Shown here: positions 1 through 11,180 of the stretch, piece by piece
Numbering within the stretch: the stretch's first letter is position 1
Layout: every line of letters starts with the position of its first letter
Assembly (NCBI GenBank): GCA_928212115.1
Contig: CAKMRJ010005745.1
Span: 99,749,433 to 99,813,432, forward strand
DNA length: 64,000 nt
Direction: 5' to 3'
From: Lactuca virosa
Lineage: Eukaryota > Streptophyta > Magnoliopsida > Asterales > Asteraceae
The notes under the pieces: model-generated
Seen by the model: only the letters and a program-made list of their open reading frames with translations
Database searches by the model: none
Told to the model about the DNA's origin: nothing
Program-made: the position numbers and the translations under genes

Positions 1-3000
1 TGTTTGGGCACCATGATCGGTAGCAGAGCGAGAGGTGGATGATGTCATGGTTCGAGTACTATGCTTTGTAGTGGATAGTTTGTGCTTTTCCAGTTATCCT
101 GTCGTGTTTGGGTTATTCTATGATCGGGTGCGATAGAATATGGGGCCAGAGGGCCATGTTGAACGAGTTTCAACGGAGCATACCTTGAGAATAGATTTGG
201 GTTAGCTCGAGGGATTGATGGTGATATGCCAGTAGAGTCGCAAGACTAAGAGATGAGTAGGACGGTGCGTTATGGAGGGGTACGGTCTGAGCTGGAGAGC
301 CGGCCGATAGTAGATATGTAACTTTCCGTGACCCGAGTGGTGCCATTTCCTTTTCTTGCGGGAGAAGTAAGGGGTGTTGAGAATTCGGTTTCTGCAGCTG
401 GGGTGAGCCCTGTGGGATCGTACTGATGGTGACTTTTTAATCAGTATCCCAGTAGGTCTGTCGCGAGGGAGTGATATAGCTTGAGCAGGTTCAGGGGAGA
501 CTGAAAAGGTCAAGGCTCAAGATACACCCTATTTGAGTATAATAGGGCAGGGTTAGCTGCAGTGTTGGGCGATCAAGAAGGGTATATCAGGGCAGTGACC
601 TATTGTTTTTGAGAGGTATAAGGGGTGGAAATGTGGTTCTGCTCTTATGATAAGGGGCATGTGGAACGTTGGGCAAGGAGTCAAGGATGAGGAGTATGAT
701 GGTTCATTATTCCAGATCCAGAGTTAGTGTTAACACGGGACAGTTGGGAGTCCGGTGAGGGTATAGTGTGAGATCCTGAATGACTAGAGGCAGTCACGAT
801 GGTAAGTTCTGAAGGTTGCATACGAGACCCTGGTATCTAGAGTTGTTTGATCCTTGTCAGAGGGATCATCGAGCGTTGCGTAGCACCTTGCGGAATTAGT
901 GCGATGTTATTGGTGGAGACAGCCTGGGGGATAGAGTGTTGGTGCAACAATTGGTGATGGTTCGAACCCCAAGCGGGGAAGAACCGAGTATTTTATTTGA
1001 GGAATCCGCACCTGCTGCTAGAGTTACGAGGGTCGCCAGTGAAGGTCGAGACACCGAAGGCTCGCGGGAGAGCTTTACAGTTACAGCGGAGGAGTTCCGC
1101 GCATCGCCCGATGTTATGGCTGGTATTTGTGGGTTCTGTACATGCTTTGTGATATTCGACTCGGATAAGTGGTCATCATTTGTGTCAATAGCGTTTTGGT
1201 CGACACATTAGTAGCCGACGAGGCGTTGAGCGACCTCTACGAGTTTCCATAACGACGAGCGAGCGGAGTATGCTACGGAGGTGATTCGGGGATGTGTACT
1301 CGAGATCTCGGTATTGAGTTCCCGATAGATCTGGTCCGATAGCAATGGGGACGCATGTGTTATGAGGGGGGCATGGATTGGTTGATTGAACCAAATTGGG
1401 GCTGTCATAGATTGCGAGCGACAGTTGGCGACGATACGAGACCCCAATGGGGGAGTACTCACGGTGTACGGTAAGGGTACCCGATGTGGTCGGCGTTTTG
1501 TTCAGCGACCAGAGTGAGACAGAGTTACAGCAGGGCTGCAACGGGTTTGTAGCCTATGTGATGGGGCACCGAGAGGCCGTTGGGAGGCCAAGTTCAATGG
1601 ATGACGTTCTGATAGTGCGTGAGTTCCCGGATGTTTTTCCGAGGAGTTGTCGGGTGTGCCTCCGAGAGGAAAGTAGAGTTTCGCATCGAGTTGGTTCCGG
1701 GGGCAGCGCCGATCGCCAAGGCGCCTTATCGCCTTGCGCCGCCAGAGACGTAGTAGTTCTCCTCGCAGCTTTAGGAGCTGCTGGGGAAGGGTTGTTGTGA
1801 TGCTACGGGGAGCCGTAGTACTCACCAGTCAGAGAGAGAGTGTTGTGATACTACGGGAAGCCGTCGTAGTACCAGATTGTTGTGATGCTACGAGGAGCCG
1901 TAGTACTCACCCGTCAGAGGGGGGCGTTGTGATGCTATGGAGAGCCGTAGTACTCACTAGTCAGAGAGAGGGTGTTGTGATGCTACGGGGAGCTGTAGTA
2001 CTCACTAGTCCGAGAGAGGGTGTGTGATGCTACGGGGAGCCATAATACTCACAGTCAGAGAGAGGGTGTTGTGATGCTACGGGGAGCCATAGTACTCACC
2101 AGTCAGAGAGAGGTTGTGTGAGCTACGGGGAGTCGTAGTACTCACCAGTCAGAGAGAGAGTGTCGTGATGCTACGGGGAGACGTAGTATCACTAGTCAGA
2201 GCAGGGCATTGTGATGCTACGGGGAGCCGTAGTAGTACTCACTAGTCAGTGAGAGTTGTGGTGATGTTATGGGGAGCCGTAATACGCACTAGTTAGCGAG
2301 AGGTTGTTTATGAGGAAGCCTTCTGATCAGAGTATGACACAGGAGGGTTTTAGGCTTGAAAAGCCCTATGCATGATTTGGGAGCCTGGTGGTCGGGACCA
2401 GGGGTGAGACTGGGGTCTCCTCAATGATTGGGAATCATTATATTCTGAGTAAGTGTGGACATCCAATCCGAAGGGATTGGATAAGTGAAGTACGCATGGG
2501 TTGCGGGTCACAAGCTATGAGTTGAATGGGTCATTGGAACGAGCGATTCCAACTACGGGTCAGACCAAACTCTTGAGTTGAGTTGAGTCCTGGGGTGTTG
2601 TGTTGAACAGACGGACCGAGGGTCCCGATATAGACCGGACCGAAGGGTCCAACGATATAGACCGGACTGAAGGGTCCAAAGATGAGCATTAGATGATAGA
2701 GGTCGGGGTTGAGTCGATCTCCAGTTGGGACACGTATTTACCCTTGGCTGAGTTTTCCTATAACAACAGCCATCATTCGAGCATTGGTATGCCACCCTTT
2801 GGAGTTGTTGTATGGGAGGAGGTGTCGGACTCCCGTTTGCTAGGGAGAGGTAGGAACAGACGTGTGATGGGTAGCACTGAGATAGTGCTGCAGACGACAT
2901 AGTAGATACAGCAGGTTAATAGAGACTACTGACGGCTCAGAGTCGTCTGAAGAGTTGTGCGGATCGACGACGATCCGAGCTGGAGTTCCAGGTGGGGGAC

Positions 3001-3446
3001 TTCGTACTCCTGAAAGTTATCTCTGGAAAGGAGTGATCCGATTCAGGAAGAGGGGCAAGCTGGGGCCCGGTACATCGGTCCGTTCAGGGTGACCGCCAGG
3101 GTGGGCAAGGTAGCGTACCGTTTGGAGCTACCTGCGGAGTTGAGTCAGATTCATGATACCTTCCACGTGTCTCAGTTGAGAAGTGTATCGCTGATGAGTC
3201 GGCAGTGGTTCCATTAGAGGACATTCAGGTGGATGCGAACCTGAACTATGTGAGAGGCCGATCGCGATTCGGGATAGAAGGATCAAGACTTTGAGAAATA
3301 AGGAGGTGCCATTGGTTCAGGTCAGTGGCAACATCGGAAGGGTTCCGAGATGACCTGGGAGCCGGAGTTAGAGATGCACGAGCAGTATCCGAGTTATTTA
3401 TGGAAAGAGACTTTGAGGGAGAAGTCTGATTCTAGTGGGGGAGAAT
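1..3446 (+). mobile_element. Tekay-type gypsy internal remnant, copy 1
   Basis: Counterpart of 16028-19507. It holds the gag-protease junction, the start of the RT region, a 48-bp tandem array at about 1796-2330, an integrase fragment near 2725-2850 and the integrase C-terminus with chromodomain-like tail at about 2930-3426, followed by the polypurine tract before the LTR. Extra indels interrupt even segments that are open in copy 2; the C-terminal frame is cut several times. See the copy 2 entries for domain detail. Confidence 0.8.
1796..2330 (+). repeat. 48-bp hairpin minisatellite, copy 1
   Basis: About eleven tandem units, each centred on CTACGG-GGAG-CCGTAG, matching 17843-18365 unit for unit but with small indels. 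The array stands where RT, RNase H and most of integrase should be. Confidence 0.85.
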
Positions 3447-5005
3447 TGTAACATCCGGATTTCCCGGTACATTAATTATTCATTTATTTTTAGAGATTTT
3501 TGGGAGAGACTCGGCGAGTTGGCTTTAGACTCGCCGAGTAGGGTCGCGAATTTTCATCCGGGTTAATGAACCGGACTCGGCGAGTCCATACGTGGACTCG
3601 GCGAGTCCACGCTGTTTAATGAAACCCTAATTTCTCGGGTTTGGGACCTATTTAAAAGCCCTTATGGCCGTCATTGTGCGGCTACCAGTCCATAGAGAGA
3701 AACCCTAGAGTGTTGGAGCGTTTTGAGAGAGAAAGGAAGCATTATTGACCCTTGTGGTGTTGTTTAGCAAGAAGAAGGAGGTCCTAGCCAAGAGAAAGCA
3801 AAGGAGGTGCTATTCTGAGGAATTGAAGCTAAGATCATTTTTGAGGTATTACTTCGACTCATCTTCTGTTTTATGAAGACTATATGGATTTAGGGTTTCT
3901 TGTGCCCTTGTCTAAGTTGATTTGATGTCCAATAGTCCCTTCTAGTGATGAGGCTTTGGATCTGGATCCATAGAGGTCCAGAGAGCCTTACTCATCAAGC
4001 TTTATGAAGAACAATGGAGGTCATGACCTTGGGTTAAGGTATTTGGGGCTAAATCATCATATATGGTCATATGGATGTTGCATGTGCATCAAGATTGAGA
4101 CTTTACGTGATTATAGTGGTGGAAAGGCCAGATCTATGGATTAGGGGAACAGATCTGACCTCAGAAGGTCGTTTGAGTGTGAGCATGGAATGTACTCGCC
4201 GAGTCAAGAGAGGACCCGGGCGAGCGAAGAGGGCAGGCGTGTACTCGCCGAGTCACCTTAGTGCACTCGGCGAGTAGGTCAACTGTGACCGTTGACTTTC
4301 GTTGACTTTTAGGGTTTCGGTCAACAGTTGGACTTTTGAGTCAAGAGGGGGGTAAAATGGTCTTTTACCCTTCTGAGGGATCATAGAAGGGGGTTTAATC
4401 TAGCCTTTGAGAGCCATTACTTATTGAGGATATTTTGTATGTGACTAGGCGGGGGCTAGATCAGTAGATTCGTGTGCGAGATCATCCGAGATACCCGAGG
4501 TGAGTCTTCTCACTATACTTTACCTTGAGTAGGTAACCAGAGTTATGTGACAGAGTATCTTGCATGCTATGTATGTTATATGTTGCACTGCTATATTTCT
4601 ATGTGATTTATGCTGTGCATGTTTCTGAGTTTACAGAGTTAGGACCGGAAGGTCCACAGAGCTAGGACCAGAGGGTCCACAGAGTTAGGGCCAGATGGCC
4701 CACAGAGTTATAGCCTCGAGTGGCTAATATGTGTTAGAGTGGTATTTTGGGGAACTCATTAAGCTTCGTGCTTACAGTGTTGTGTGATATGTGTTGCAGG
4801 TTTTCTCAGGATCACAGGACGGGACGGCACCGGCTCGATTGTACACACTAGAGAAAGAGTTATGTTTTGAGGATCCTGGAGTATTATTTAATTGAATATG
4901 GAGTTATGTTTGTAACTTAAAGAGCAAATGAGATTTTAATAAAAGGTGTCATGAGAATTTATATGAGTTTAAATGAATTTTTTTTTGAAAAATCCGGTTT
5001 GTTAC
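3447..5005 (+). mobile_element. Tekay-type 3' LTR, copy 1
   Basis: Begins TGTAACATCC after the purine tract AGTGGGGGAGAAT. It matches 19508-21064, including two clusters of ACTCGNCGAGT palindromes (about 3508-3610 and 4195-4277), the donor AG|GTGAGT near 4499 and the four 23-bp hairpin units near 4641-4730. The last bases read TTGTTAC where copy 2 has GTGTTACA. Confidence 0.85.
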
Positions 5006-7940
5006 GATACTTTGATAGATCCGAGTTCCAGGGACTTACAAGTGGTATCAGAGCATAAAACAGACTTAAGGCTGGTTTGGTATCAATTGCTTTCTAAACA
5101 ATTATTTACTTGTGGTGTTTTTGGTTTGTGTTGGGAAAAAGAATTCTGCTGGTCATCGTGGTGCTATTCTTCGATTTCAGCATTTTTTAGTGTTCTTCAC
5201 TAATTTGGAGGATATTGCATTAGAGATCGTTTTGGTAAATTACCAAATTTGGAATTCATTAGATAAGGAAATTCGATCAAAACCTCGATTTTGGCTAGGT
5301 TTCAGCGTTTTCGGCGGCTGGTAAACGTTCTCGGTAAAAAGGAAGAGCTTTCTTGGCCAAGACATATAGTTATCGGCCAACTGTTTTCGGTCAAATAGTT
5401 GACTTTCTAGGTTTCAGTCAAACTGGTTGACTTTCTTGATTTTTCGGTCAAAATTACACAATCAGATTTGCTTTTGTTAGTAAACTGAGTTTCTTACAAC
5501 AATACCAAGGAGGTTAGTGAAGCCTCATGCTCTCAGTCCTGTGAAGGTAGAATAAATAATACCGTGAACAAAATGAATTATTAGTAGAGGTGTTTTTGAC
5601 ATTAAAAATGAAAAATATGAAATTAAGAAAGTCAATAAATCGCTTAAAGTAAAATTAAGAAGCAAAAAACTAAAGATTTAAGCAGGATTAAAGAAGAATA
5701 TAGCACCAAATGTTCACTATCGTTTTGCCAAAGAGAAAATTGCAAACTTAACTGCCGAACTAGATGCATTAAAGGCTAAATTTAAGGATGCTGACTTTAA
5801 TTTTAAGAAATTCGATGTGTCAAGCGAGGTAGTTGATTCAATGAGAAAAAACAATTAAAGTGGAAAGATAAACAGGGGAGTGTGTCTAGGGTATCATTGT
5901 GTTTCCACCTCCTTTCAATGATAACTATACTACGCCCCTTGAAACCAAAGAGACAGAGGGACACCTGCACAATATGGCCAACCGTCTATAACTGCATCAA
6001 TTAAGACTGAACAATTCGGCCAACTGAGAGTATTAATGTGAACGATACTAATGTTTTTACTTCATGTGCAGGATAAGTAACAGTGCAATATGAGTTCGAG
6101 CAGAAAAAATAATTCTAGTTCTGCTGAAAATGCTTCAAAAATTGTGATGATAATAATCCCACTTTTGAAAAATTCAAGCCACGAAAATTTGTTAAACAGT
6201 CTAATAAATGTGCTTGTGCTTGTGGAAGTTCTTTGAAACAAACTTCATCTGTACAAGGACCACTTCACAATCTTATTTCTCTGAAAAAACAAACTTGTTT
6301 TAATTGTAGGAATCCCGGTCACATTGCTAGGAAATTGCCCACATCGTTCATATGTTCCCTACAATGAACATGGTTGGAAGAACGTGCCGGGGGAGATCTT
6401 CCAAAAGAAATCCTTCGAGGTTCACGTTCAAGCAATGGTGATTGGAATGCAAAAAAAGGCCAAAATCAGACTCTTAAGGACAAAAAGGTCATGTCTGACA
6501 AGAGATCTGAATTGAGATATAGTTCAGTCAAACCAAGATCGGTAAGGTCGAAGTCATCTCGGTGATCGGTCTCAAGCTCCAAAACAAGTGTTGAAGCATC
6601 CATCTTGATTAAACAAGAAAACGGTTAAACCTGACTACTACAAATTGGTACCAAAGTTTCAAACTCCCAAATCACCTAAAAATTCTAACATTTCTTCATT
6701 TTCTCTGTTTGATAAACAGGATATGACTTGGGAACGCGTATCATGCGTAGATGGCAAGGTCAACCCAGTTTCAAAATGGACTGGGTTCCCAAAACCATTT
6801 AATCCCGCACTATGTGCTGGAGCAGCTATGGAGGAATATCATCATACTTCGATATGTTGATAGTGGCTGTTCAGGCATATCATAGGGGACATCTCTCTTC
6901 TGCATGACATTCAAATTTTAATGGAGAACATGTGTCCTTTGCGGGAAAGGAAAAGGAAAGATCACAAATGGGGATTACATCGATTGCTGAATTACAGTTT
7001 GAATTTTCTGACTCTTCTCTTCTCTGTGATAATAATGTTGATTTTCGATCGTCCACAAACCTATTTTTAAACCAAAATCGTGCTTGTGGGATTTCTTAAG
7101 ATGATACGTTCGAAGACTGAAATTCCTTTTCATTTCATTTGTATTTCTTATTTTCTTTCATTTGCTTTATTTTAGAAAAGAATTTTTGTGACAATATTTT
7201 GGGAAGTGATATGAGCTAGTGATAAAGGGCAAACAAAATACGTGTAAAGCACTAAAGTTGAATTGTCTAAACTCTGTGTCAATGAGTTAGTAGGCATAAA
7301 GGACTAAGACTAATGGACTAGACAATATGGATTCATTTGAACTTAGAAAACCTCATTTGATGACAATACAACGCTTGGATAGTTTTAACAGTATAAAATA
7401 GACAATGAGGCATATGACATAAATTGGAGCTAACTATCATCTAGATATGTGCTCACACTTCATTGGCGTATGGACTCGTGTCCTTGATTCTGGTATGACA
7501 TGAGGTGACTAAGGGGTTCTCATAAATTGGGTCTGTTTAAAATCGTTATTCTTTCTTCTTAGTCAGTCCATGTTGTCCCCTCGTGTGATCGGAAGATCCG
7601 ACCTGGGACACAACATATGCACTCAGATGATGTTCACTGCTTTTAAGTCAATATCTTGTCTCCTACAAATATTCTACTCTCTATGTTTAGTCATATGTTG
7701 TCCCCTCTGCGTGATCGGTAGATCCGACCTGGGACACAACATATTCTACAATGATTATCTACTCACTTCAAGTAAAGAATCCAAAGAAATCCTTGATTAC
7801 TGGGGTATTCCATGAAGTGGGGGGAACATGTTCCAGTGTACTAACATTAACTGCACCCATAACTAAAGGCTGATTGGTAGATTTTACTGGCTAAATTTAA
7901 GTGGACAACAATATCCCTGGTCGTCGTCAGACGGTCTATC
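5006..7940 (+). mobile_element. Sirevirus-like element 5' part, copy 1
   Basis: Starts with a 35-bp scrap of LTR end (5006-5040) and a PBS TGGTATCAGAGC at 5043-5054, then leader, broken gag, protease remnant and the two inter-ORF hairpins (near 7570-7620 and 7695-7745). It stops at the gap, so the 3' ORF and 3' LTR exist only in the second copy. Confidence 0.8.
5491..6565 (+). pseudogene. Sirevirus-like gag, copy 1, frameshifted
   Basis: Same gene as 21549-22631, here without the start codon (the ATG context is altered by indels) and with many single-base frameshifts. Only short stretches stay open, including the end of the CCHC zinc knuckle region near 6296-6340 and the basic tail. Because the second copy is fully open, these breaks are probably sequence errors rather than biological decay. 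Confidence 0.8.
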
Positions 7941-7953
7941 NNNNNNNNNNNNN
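7941..7953. other. Assembly gap (13 N)
   Basis: Thirteen Ns. On the left the sequence stops mid-Sirevirus at the point matching 24020. On the right it begins inside a 44-bp minisatellite. The two sides are not contiguous in any copy seen here. Confidence 0.99.
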
Positions 7954-8208
7954 CGAGTAGCATACATCGTAGCAGATTGAGGAGTGATGTCAATGGTCGA
8001 GTAACCATACATCGTAGCAGATTGAGGGTGATGGTTATGGTTCGAGTATCATACATCGTAGCGATTAAGGAGTGATGTTTATGGTTGAGTACCATACATC
8101 GTAGCAAATTGAGGAGTGATGTCATGGTTCGAGTAACATCATCATAGCAATTGAGGAGTGATGTTTATGGTTCGAGTAACCATACATCGTAACAGATTGA
8201 GGAGTGAT
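7954..8208 (+). repeat. 44-bp hairpin minisatellite, left part
   Basis: About six tandem units of the variant with CATACATCGTAGCAGATTGAGG. Several units contain TATGGTT-CGAGT-AACCATA, a 7-bp stem. Indels make unit length uneven. The array is interrupted by the Angela-like element, with the 5-bp duplication GTTAT at 8209-8213 and 15716-15720, and resumes at 15716. Confidence 0.9.
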
Positions 8209-8213
8209 GTTAT

Positions 8214-8965
8214 TGTTTGGATTAATGTCTAAGTCTAACTCGACTTGGTAAGACTTGACCCGACCCGACATGGTCCATTTGGGTTGAATGGCATCATGCA
8301 TTTGGATAGACTATCCTGAGAGAAATAACACTAAGGTTGGTTAATATTTATAAGTGTCTACTATATTAATAAGGTTATTTAATTAGTATTGATCAAGAAT
8401 TAATTTGGAATTAATTAAGTGATCAAAGGAGACTAATTAATATATGGGTTGATTGTGTAAATCATTCTTCTTATAATAGTTGGGGCTTGTGATCCAAGAT
8501 TCCTTATGTTGGACTAAGTCCATGGGGTGACCCATGGATACTCCATGGAGGTTAAATCCATGGAGCATAAGGAATGGGTAAAGTTATGAGTTACATGGTG
8601 TAACCCTAATAGCCACCATATAAAAGAATCTCATGGCTGCTCAAGATTATGCACTAATGTGTGAGTGTGAGGGCTAGACGATTTCAAGGAGTGTTCAAGT
8701 TTCTCTCAATTATTCCAAGTGTATTTGGTGTTGTGTGAACCATTTGAGGTGTCACACTTGGGGCACTAGGCACTCAAGCTTCATGAAGACATTCTACATC
8801 AAAGAGGTATGTATTCTATCTTGTTATATTATTATTATTTTGTATGCTAGATTAGGATAATACCTTGGATGTTCATAATTGTATGTAATAATAGAGAAAA
8901 CATAGATCCAAGGTATTTAGGGTTGCATGTACACTTAGGAGTGTTAGAATGCTCATAACCCAACA
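8214..8965 (+). repeat. Angela-like 5' LTR
   Basis: Starts TGTTTGGATTAATG and ends CCCAACA. It holds a CCATGG cluster, a TATA box and a perfect donor-like AG|GTATGT with the intron starting at 8807. The 3' LTR differs by scattered indels and substitutions. Confidence 0.95.
8520..8626 (+). promoter_or_regulatory. LTR promoter with four CCATGG palindromes and TATA box
   Basis: CCATGG occurs at 8520, 8532, 8543 and 8558, followed by CATATAAAAG at 8618-8626. The palindromes sit about 55-100 bp upstream of the TATA box. The 3' LTR (15270-15320 and 15370-15377) repeats the layout, as do the LTRs at 53482 and 60465 in part. Confidence 0.7.
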
Positions 8966-8966
8966 G

Positions 8967-8978
8967 TGGTATCAGAGC
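8967..8978 (+). other. Primer binding site (tRNA-iMet type)
   Basis: TGGTATCAGAGC, one base after the LTR end, complementary to the 3' end of initiator methionine tRNA, the usual primer of plant copia elements. Confidence 0.93.
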
Positions 8979-9817
8979 CTAGGTTGTTTTTTCTTGTTAT
9001 ACTTGCAAAAGTAGCTGAAAAATCGAGTTGGATGCATATATTTCGATTGTTTTGGCTGGAATGGGACTAGGAACATTACCCTAAGATGTTTTTGGACTTA
9101 TAACTTGTTTTTTGATGTGGTAATGTTCATGCTAATCCAATTTCTAAGATATTGTCATAATTCAAGATTTGTATTAGTTTGTATGTTCATGCTAATTTCT
9201 TGAAGATTGATGATTGAATTATCTTGTTCTTATGAGGTTTAGATTAATAGAAAAGTTGTGTGAAATAGTTGTTTTCAATCCATTTTAATCTAAGAGTTGA
9301 TTCCAAAGTGTGTTTTTGTAACTTGTCCTCAGTTATATGAAAAGTACATTTAAGAATCATAAAACTCATAAAAGTTGGCAAAGGTTACAAAATGAAGAGT
9401 CTAGTTCTAATTAAATGGTTTTATGACTCCATAACTTGTCCTCAAGTTATGGAGGTTCAGAGTCTCTTCATTAAATTAAAAAAAAAAGTGTAACCTAATT
9501 AGTTCCATAAGTTACAAATAAAAAAAGTTATTTTTTTTATTAATTAGTTTAAAGTCTTCCATAACTTGTCCTCAAGTTATGGAACTTGAAGATTTTTTTT
9601 TATTAATTAAAACTACTTTAAACTCATAAGTTATGGAATTAATTAGTTTGAATAGTTTCAAAACTGCCCTCAAGTTTTGGAATTTGAAAAGTTTTCACTT
9701 ATGAATACTTTAATTCCAAGTTAGCCCTTAGAATTTTAAAAGTTAAAATTCAACCCTTATAACTTTATAATATTATAAGTTATAATATTTATATATGTAT
9801 AAGAGTAAAGTCAGTCT

Positions 9818-9960
9818 TACCGTTAGTAGGCCTCATTCACGAAGCCGGTCTATAAGGGGGGTATAAGGTTACTGCCTATAAAATGGCAGTTTAATGGGTG
9901 TCCACTCTCACCCACCGCTTCCTTGACCTGGTGGAGGGTCGTTAGCCGAACGGGTAGGAC
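9818..9960 (+). other. Conserved structured leader block
   Basis: A roughly 140-bp block from GTAGGCCTCATTCACG to the segment GAACGGGTAGGA. It recurs almost unchanged on the minus strand at about 29996-30140 and 59578-59712, although those elements' LTRs differ strongly from this one. It contains a CCACC..GGTGG hairpin. Being between PBS and gag, it would be untranslated. Confidence 0.7.
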
Positions 9961-10103
9961 AAGGACTATAATTCTCCTTTCATTAAAAGTATTAATGATA
10001 AATACTAAGTAACTAAACTCTTATTAATACCCAATCTTAGTTACTTAGGAAAATGTGAATTTGGTGCTAACCCATGAAATTACACTTTGCACTTGCTTAA
10101 GTC

Positions 10104-10139
10104 GTTAGTGGAGCGTGTGTGGTTAACCGGCACACTAAC
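10104..10139 (+). other. Leader stem-loop SL1 (palindromic loop GGTTAACC)
   Basis: Stem GTTAGTG/CACTAAC closes a 22-nt loop containing GGTTAACC (10121-10128). Counterparts are on the minus strand at 29816-29851 and 59405-59441. Confidence 0.65.
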
Positions 10140-10186
10140 CTGGACTTAACAAGGTAGGCAAAGGGTAACTTAATATTTATCATAGT

Positions 10187-10222
10187 ATCGGTGGAGCGTG
10201 TGTGGTTAACCGGCACACTGAT
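10187..10222 (+). other. Leader stem-loop SL2 (palindromic loop GGTTAACC)
   Basis: Stem ATCGGTG/CACTGAT, with one G-U pair, closes the same 22-nt loop as SL1. Counterparts have different but still paired stems: ATCAATG/CATTGAT at 29734-29769 and ATCGGTG/CATCGAT (read on the minus strand) at 59326-59361. Confidence 0.65.
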
Positions 10223-10278
10223 TAAGGGGTAAATATTAAGGGTACCAAGTATATTTGCATGGTTATTCCACACCTTGT

Positions 10279-10309
10279 TTTTGTGATCCTCGGCATCCCA
10301 GTCACAAAA
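10279..10309 (+). other. Leader stem-loop SL3
   Basis: Stem TTTTGTGA/TCACAAAA with a 15-nt loop. The related elements have GTTTGTGA/TCACAAAC at 29647-29677 and 59243-59273, a compensatory T-A to G-C change at the base. Confidence 0.6.
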
Positions 10310-10588
10310 CCTGAAGGGCACACTCGAGATTGAAACATGCCTTTGAACAGTTCAATGAATCTCAAAGATCTAGGACTTTCAAATCCAATTAAAACCTAAT
10401 AAATTATTTCGTTTTTCATGGTGGAAATTGGTGAATCGTCATTCACCTACCTTCAAATATTTTATAGCTTGGATTACGGCATCCCTCTTCTAAGTTATAA
10501 ATAGTTTGTTGGGTCCTAGCCTTAATATTTCATATTGGGTGTCATATTAAGGACTTTAAATCAACTATCTTGAATATCTCCCAAAAAG

Positions 10589-11180
10589 ATGTCTGGTCTA
10601 GACATTTATGATCTTCCCAAATCTCTTGAAACAAGCTTTCCTAAATGAAGATGATGTCCCATGGATATCATACTTCTTTCACCTCCTCCAATTATTCTCC
10701 CTAACCCACAAGTTCCTAAAAAGTTTAAGGTCACTCAAGCCCTATTGGCAAGGCAAGGTCTAGGTGTGATCACATCTTGGAGATGTAGTCACATATTGAC
10801 AAGCCGGGAGAGTTGGGTGTCAAAGTCTTGAGAAAGTTGGTGGCTCAACTACTTTCTAAGTCACATAGTGAGTTCTTTTGGGAATCCTATGAAACAGACT
10901 AAGACAAGACCCTTAATGATCTTATCTATTTGCTAAGATCAACTTCCTAAAACGCTATGGACATTGACAATGATGACATTGGATATCCAGTAAAGCTCTC
11001 TCTTCCCAATGGAAAGGGATCGGCCATAGTCAACTCGGTTGACCCAATGGTAAAGAGAGAGGCGAAGTCTGAGATAGTCCCATTATCAAGGGTCCATAGG
11101 TAACTATTGCCAAAAAGGGGCATTGGTTACGAAGCTGCCCAAATTTACCTAAGGATGTTAAAGTCAATAAGTTTGGCTCT
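10589..11180 (+). pseudogene. Angela-like gag remnant
   Basis: Begins with an ATG just after AAAAAG and reads like an Angela/Tork-type gag start, but stops and frameshifts appear within 60 bp. Near 11113-11140 one frame gives a KKGHWLRSCP-like segment, the second half of a CCHC knuckle followed by a short decayed region. No open frame of useful length remains. Assignment rests on position (after the leader hairpins) and that knuckle trace. Confidence 0.5.

Larger units (their letters stand above)
1..7940 (+). repeat. Indel-rich direct duplicate of 16028-24020
   Basis: The whole stretch matches 16028-24020 in the same order and orientation: end of the 44-bp array, Tekay remnant, 48-bp array, Tekay LTR, Sirevirus leader, gag and inter-ORF hairpins. 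Differences seen by eye are mostly one- to four-base insertions and deletions, with few substitutions, and nearly all break reading frames that are open in the second copy. The copy ends exactly at the run of Ns. I infer an unpolished, falsely duplicated contig end or alternative assembly path. A true recent tandem duplication is possible but fits the indel-only pattern less well. Confidence 0.9.

Noticed and set aside
202..1825. Several 80-120 codon ORFs on both strands
   Set aside because: They overlap decayed gag/protease of a Tekay copy whose better version (16028-17808) shows the real frame; indels create them.
7954..8208. CRISPR-like regular repeats
   Set aside because: Units are contiguous with no unique spacers, in plant retrotransposon context; it is a minisatellite. 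The 48-bp array at 17843 was rejected as CRISPR for the same reason.
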